Assembly: GCF_900102675.1 (NCBI RefSeq)
Contig: NZ_FMYX01000011.1
Span: 124,001 to 188,000, forward strand
Direction: 5' to 3'
From: Pseudomonas guariconensis
Lineage (GTDB): Bacteria; Pseudomonadota; Gammaproteobacteria; Pseudomonadales; Pseudomonadaceae
DNA: 64,000 nucleotides
Shown here: positions 62,128 through 64,000 of the stretch, one piece after another
Layout: every line of letters starts with the position of its first letter
How positions within the stretch are numbered: the stretch's first letter is position 1
The notes under the pieces: generated by a model
The model's input: the letters and a program-made list of their open reading frames with translations, nothing else
What the model was told of the DNA's origin: nothing
Databases searched by the model: none
Program-made: the position numbers and the translations under genes

Positions 62128-63411
62128 TCAGAACCGATCCAAACGGTAAGGTGCAAGCGCAGGCAATTGCCCAGCTCCAGCGGGCACCGATCCGGTCATG
62201 GAGGCGACCAGTTCGGCAGTGGTCGCCGCCTGGGTAAGCCCCAGGTGCTGGTGACCGAAGGCGAGCAAAACCTTGCCGTCGCAGGCCTGGTCGATCACCG
62301 GCAGCGAGTCCGGCAGGGACGGACGAAAGCCCATCCAGGTGCTCGCCGCTTCTACATTCAGCGCGTTCTTGAACAGCCCCTCGGTCAGCCGATGCAGTTG
62401 CCATGCCCGCCGCATGTTCGGCGCTCGCTCCAGCCCTGCGAACTCCACGGTGCCGGCCAGGCGCAGGCCGCCTTGCATGGGCGTCATGATGAAGCGGCGC
62501 TCCAGGGAAGTGACAGCCATGGGCAGGCGGCCGTGCTCGTTGGGCAGCATCAGGTGATAGCCGCGTTCGGTGTCCAGCGGCACGCTCTTGCCGGTCAGTT
62601 GCTGGGTAAGTTTGGCGGAGTGGGCACCGCAGGCGATCAGTGCTTTTCGGGCATTGACCTCGCCCTTGTCGGTGCGCAGCACAACGCCATCGGCATGCAC
62701 CCGGCCACCTTCGACGCGCTGGCGGGCGAAGCGAACACCCTTGTCCTGGGCCGCTTGCACCAGCGCCCTCACCACCTGGTGAGGGTCGATGAAATGACCG
62801 GTCGCGGGGAAAAACAGTGCGCCCTGGATCGATTCGGACAACTGCGGCGCCACATTTCGCACGGCGTTGGCGTCCCAGAAATCGACGGGCACGCCCTGAG
62901 CCTGCATCTTCTGCTTGAGCGCGTCGATCGCGGTGCGCGATTCAGGGCGTTCGAAGACCAGCAGGGAGCCGTCTTCCTTGAGCAACTGCGTGTTGCCGGT
63001 GGAGGCCAGCAGGCGGCGCCAGGCATCCAGGCTCGCCTCGTTGAGGGCGCGCAGGGCGGCGACGCTGTTGCGGTAGGGGCGTTGACGCAGGTTCAGCAGC
63101 AAACGTGTGAACCAGGGCAGGGCTTTGGGCAGGTAACGCCAGTCCAGGCGCAGTGGGCCCATCGGGTCCAGCAGCATGGCCGGCAAGCGCTTGAGGATGG
63201 ACACGTCAGCGATGGGGAAGACCTGTTCGGTGGCCAGATGACCGGCATTGCCAAAGGATGCCCCCTGGCCCGGCTCATCCCGGTCGAGCACCAGCACCCG
63301 ATGGCCCTGGCGCGACAAGGCCAGGGCGCAGGCCACGCCTACGATGCCGGCGCCGACCACGGCGATGTCATAGACCTCGTGACCGTTGCGGTGAAGTTCG
63401 TCTGAAAGCAT
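62128..63411 (-). CDS. DadA-like FAD-dependent D-amino acid dehydrogenase
   Basis: 427 residues of the DAO superfamily: FAD-binding DIAVVGAGIVGVACALALSR at the N-terminus, GASFGNAGHLATEQVFPIAD, and the C-terminal WMGFRPSLPDSLPVIDQA with FGHQHLGLTQAATTAELV. Such enzymes oxidise D-amino acids or 4-hydroxy-D-proline and pass electrons to the respiratory chain. DadA is 432 residues in E. coli, but this copy lacks dadX beside it, so it is a DadA paralogue. Probably controlled by the adjacent GntR gene. Confidence 0.87.
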   Translation of the reverse strand: MLSDELHRNGHEVYDIAVVGAGIVGVACALALSRQGHRVLVLDRDEPGQGASFGNAGHLATEQVFPIADVSILKRLPAMLLDPMGPLRLDWRYLPKALPWFTRLLLNLRQRPYRNSVAALRALNEASLDAWRRLLASTGNTQLLKEDGSLLVFERPESRTAIDALKQKMQAQGVPVDFWDANAVRNVAPQLSESIQGALFFPATGHFIDPHQVVRALVQAAQDKGVRFARQRVEGGRVHADGVVLRTDKGEVNARKALIACGAHSAKLTQQLTGKSVPLDTERGYHLMLPNEHGRLPMAVTSLERRFIMTPMQGGLRLAGTVEFAGLERAPNMRRAWQLHRLTEGLFKNALNVEAASTWMGFRPSLPDSLPVIDQACDGKVLLAFGHQHLGLTQAATTAELVASMTGSVPAGAGQLPALAPYRLDRF

Positions 63412-63493
63412 CTGCTCACACCTCGGTGATCGTAGATTTTATACAATTGTCGTGTTCAAACCGCGCCCTGGCGACGAAGCTCAGGGCAGGGGG

Positions 63494-64000
63494 TCAGTGG
63501 TTCAGGCTGTTTTCCAGGACCGCGACGATGCCCTCGCAGGCTTCGCGGATGTGGCGGTCCAATAGGCGGCAGGCCGCCTCGATGTCTTTGTTGCGGGCAT
63601 GTTCCAGCAGTTCTCGGTGTTCTTTTTCGGCTTTCTGGATTTCCCGCGTGTAGAGCAGCTGCATGCGGATGTAGCGATCGCACTTGGTATTGAGGTGCGT
63701 GATCATCGCCAGGGTTTCCGGCAACTGGGCCGGCGAGTACAAGGCAGTGTGGAAGGCGAAGTTCAGCTCGCTCCAGTTGTCGATGTCGCTGCCTGAATCC
63801 AGTGCGGCGTCGTATTGGTCCAGCAGGCGCTCGGCCCGGTCGAGTTCGCTTGGGGTCAGTTTCGGGATGGCCTGCGCCAGGGCCCGGCATTCGAGCAATA
63901 CGCGCAGGTCGAAGAGTTCGCGGATGGTGGCGGTGGAGAGTTCGGTGGTGAATGCGCCCCGATGCGGATGGAACTGCACCAGCCCTTCGGCCTCGAGGGT
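63494..64000 (-). CDS. GntR/FadR-family regulator (5' end outside window)
   Basis: 169 codons remain, running in from the window edge (TLEAEGLVQFHPHRGAF, the end of the winged helix) and then a complete FCD domain (ELFDLRVLLECRALAQAIPK, ELNFAFHTALY, KEHRELLEHARNK). It reads toward the dehydrogenase gene, 82 bases away, which it probably regulates. The DNA-binding helix lies beyond the window, so the gene is incomplete. Confidence 0.9.
   Translation of the reverse strand, partial: TLEAEGLVQFHPHRGAFTTELSTATIRELFDLRVLLECRALAQAIPKLTPSELDRAERLLDQYDAALDSGSDIDNWSELNFAFHTALYSPAQLPETLAMITHLNTKCDRYIRMQLLYTREIQKAEKEHRELLEHARNKDIEAACRLLDRHIREACEGIVAVLENSLNH

Overview
The window is chromosomal DNA of a Pseudomonas, most like the P. 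putida group. Gene order follows the segment that in P. aeruginosa PAO1 runs from the alanyl-phosphatidylglycerol genes (PA0919/PA0920) to purC and a tRNA-Ser. The conserved backbone is interrupted at two tRNA genes, and the accessory DNA lies behind each of them.

Backbone block 1 (1-25349): an alanyl-PG hydrolase and synthase pair; two initiator tRNA-fMet genes; SOS-regulated dinB; a lipoprotein; proS; oprD; a HIT protein; slyX; a membrane-anchored cold-shock protein; a Dps-like ferritin; small RHH and zinc-ribbon proteins; aspS-yebC-ruvCAB; the complete ybgC-tolQRAB-pal-cpoB envelope operon; queE-queC; and tRNA-Lys(TTT).

Accessory block A (25350-28083): behind tRNA-Lys lies a graveyard of interbacterial competition genes. 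A two-partner secretion transporter (CdiB/ShlB type) is cut in its POTRA domain and joined to what looks like the last residues of a toxin. It is followed by a DUF596-type immunity gene, a broken nuclease-toxin tail, a YezG-type immunity gene, a third immunity-like gene frameshifted near its end, and a short relic of a TraD coupling protein. The TraD relic suggests an integrative element once used this tRNA.

Block B (28084-41683): glycosyltransferase 25, an amine oxidase/LysP pair, CptA phosphoethanolamine transferase, a pyruvyl-transferase-like protein, a CDF transporter, a chemoreceptor, a PuuP-type permease and a DUF945 protein. The theme is envelope decoration plus amino acid and polyamine uptake.

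Backbone block 2 (41911-50946): nadA, bepA-like protease, tusA-like gene, perM, bcp-gcvR, dapA-bamC-MBL-purC and tRNA-Ser(CGA).

Accessory block C (50947-57651): a decayed P4-like satellite or prophage in tRNA-Ser. It carries an AT-rich cargo gene next to the attachment site (an HNH nuclease fused to an RsiV-like DUF3298 domain), integrase, excisionase, two small proteins sharing a CCHC zinc-knuckle motif, a primase/helicase with a shortened primase part, an iteron-like repeat field and a gene cut off by a broken IS3-family element. I found no right attachment site.

Block D (58038-64000): a chemoreceptor, a GntR regulator with an MHS-type transporter that share an operator-like motif, a DadA-like FAD dehydrogenase and a second, incomplete GntR regulator. 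The most interesting candidates are the HNH-DUF3298 fusion, which could be a phage-lysozyme-sensing nuclease (inference), and the collapsed CDI locus.
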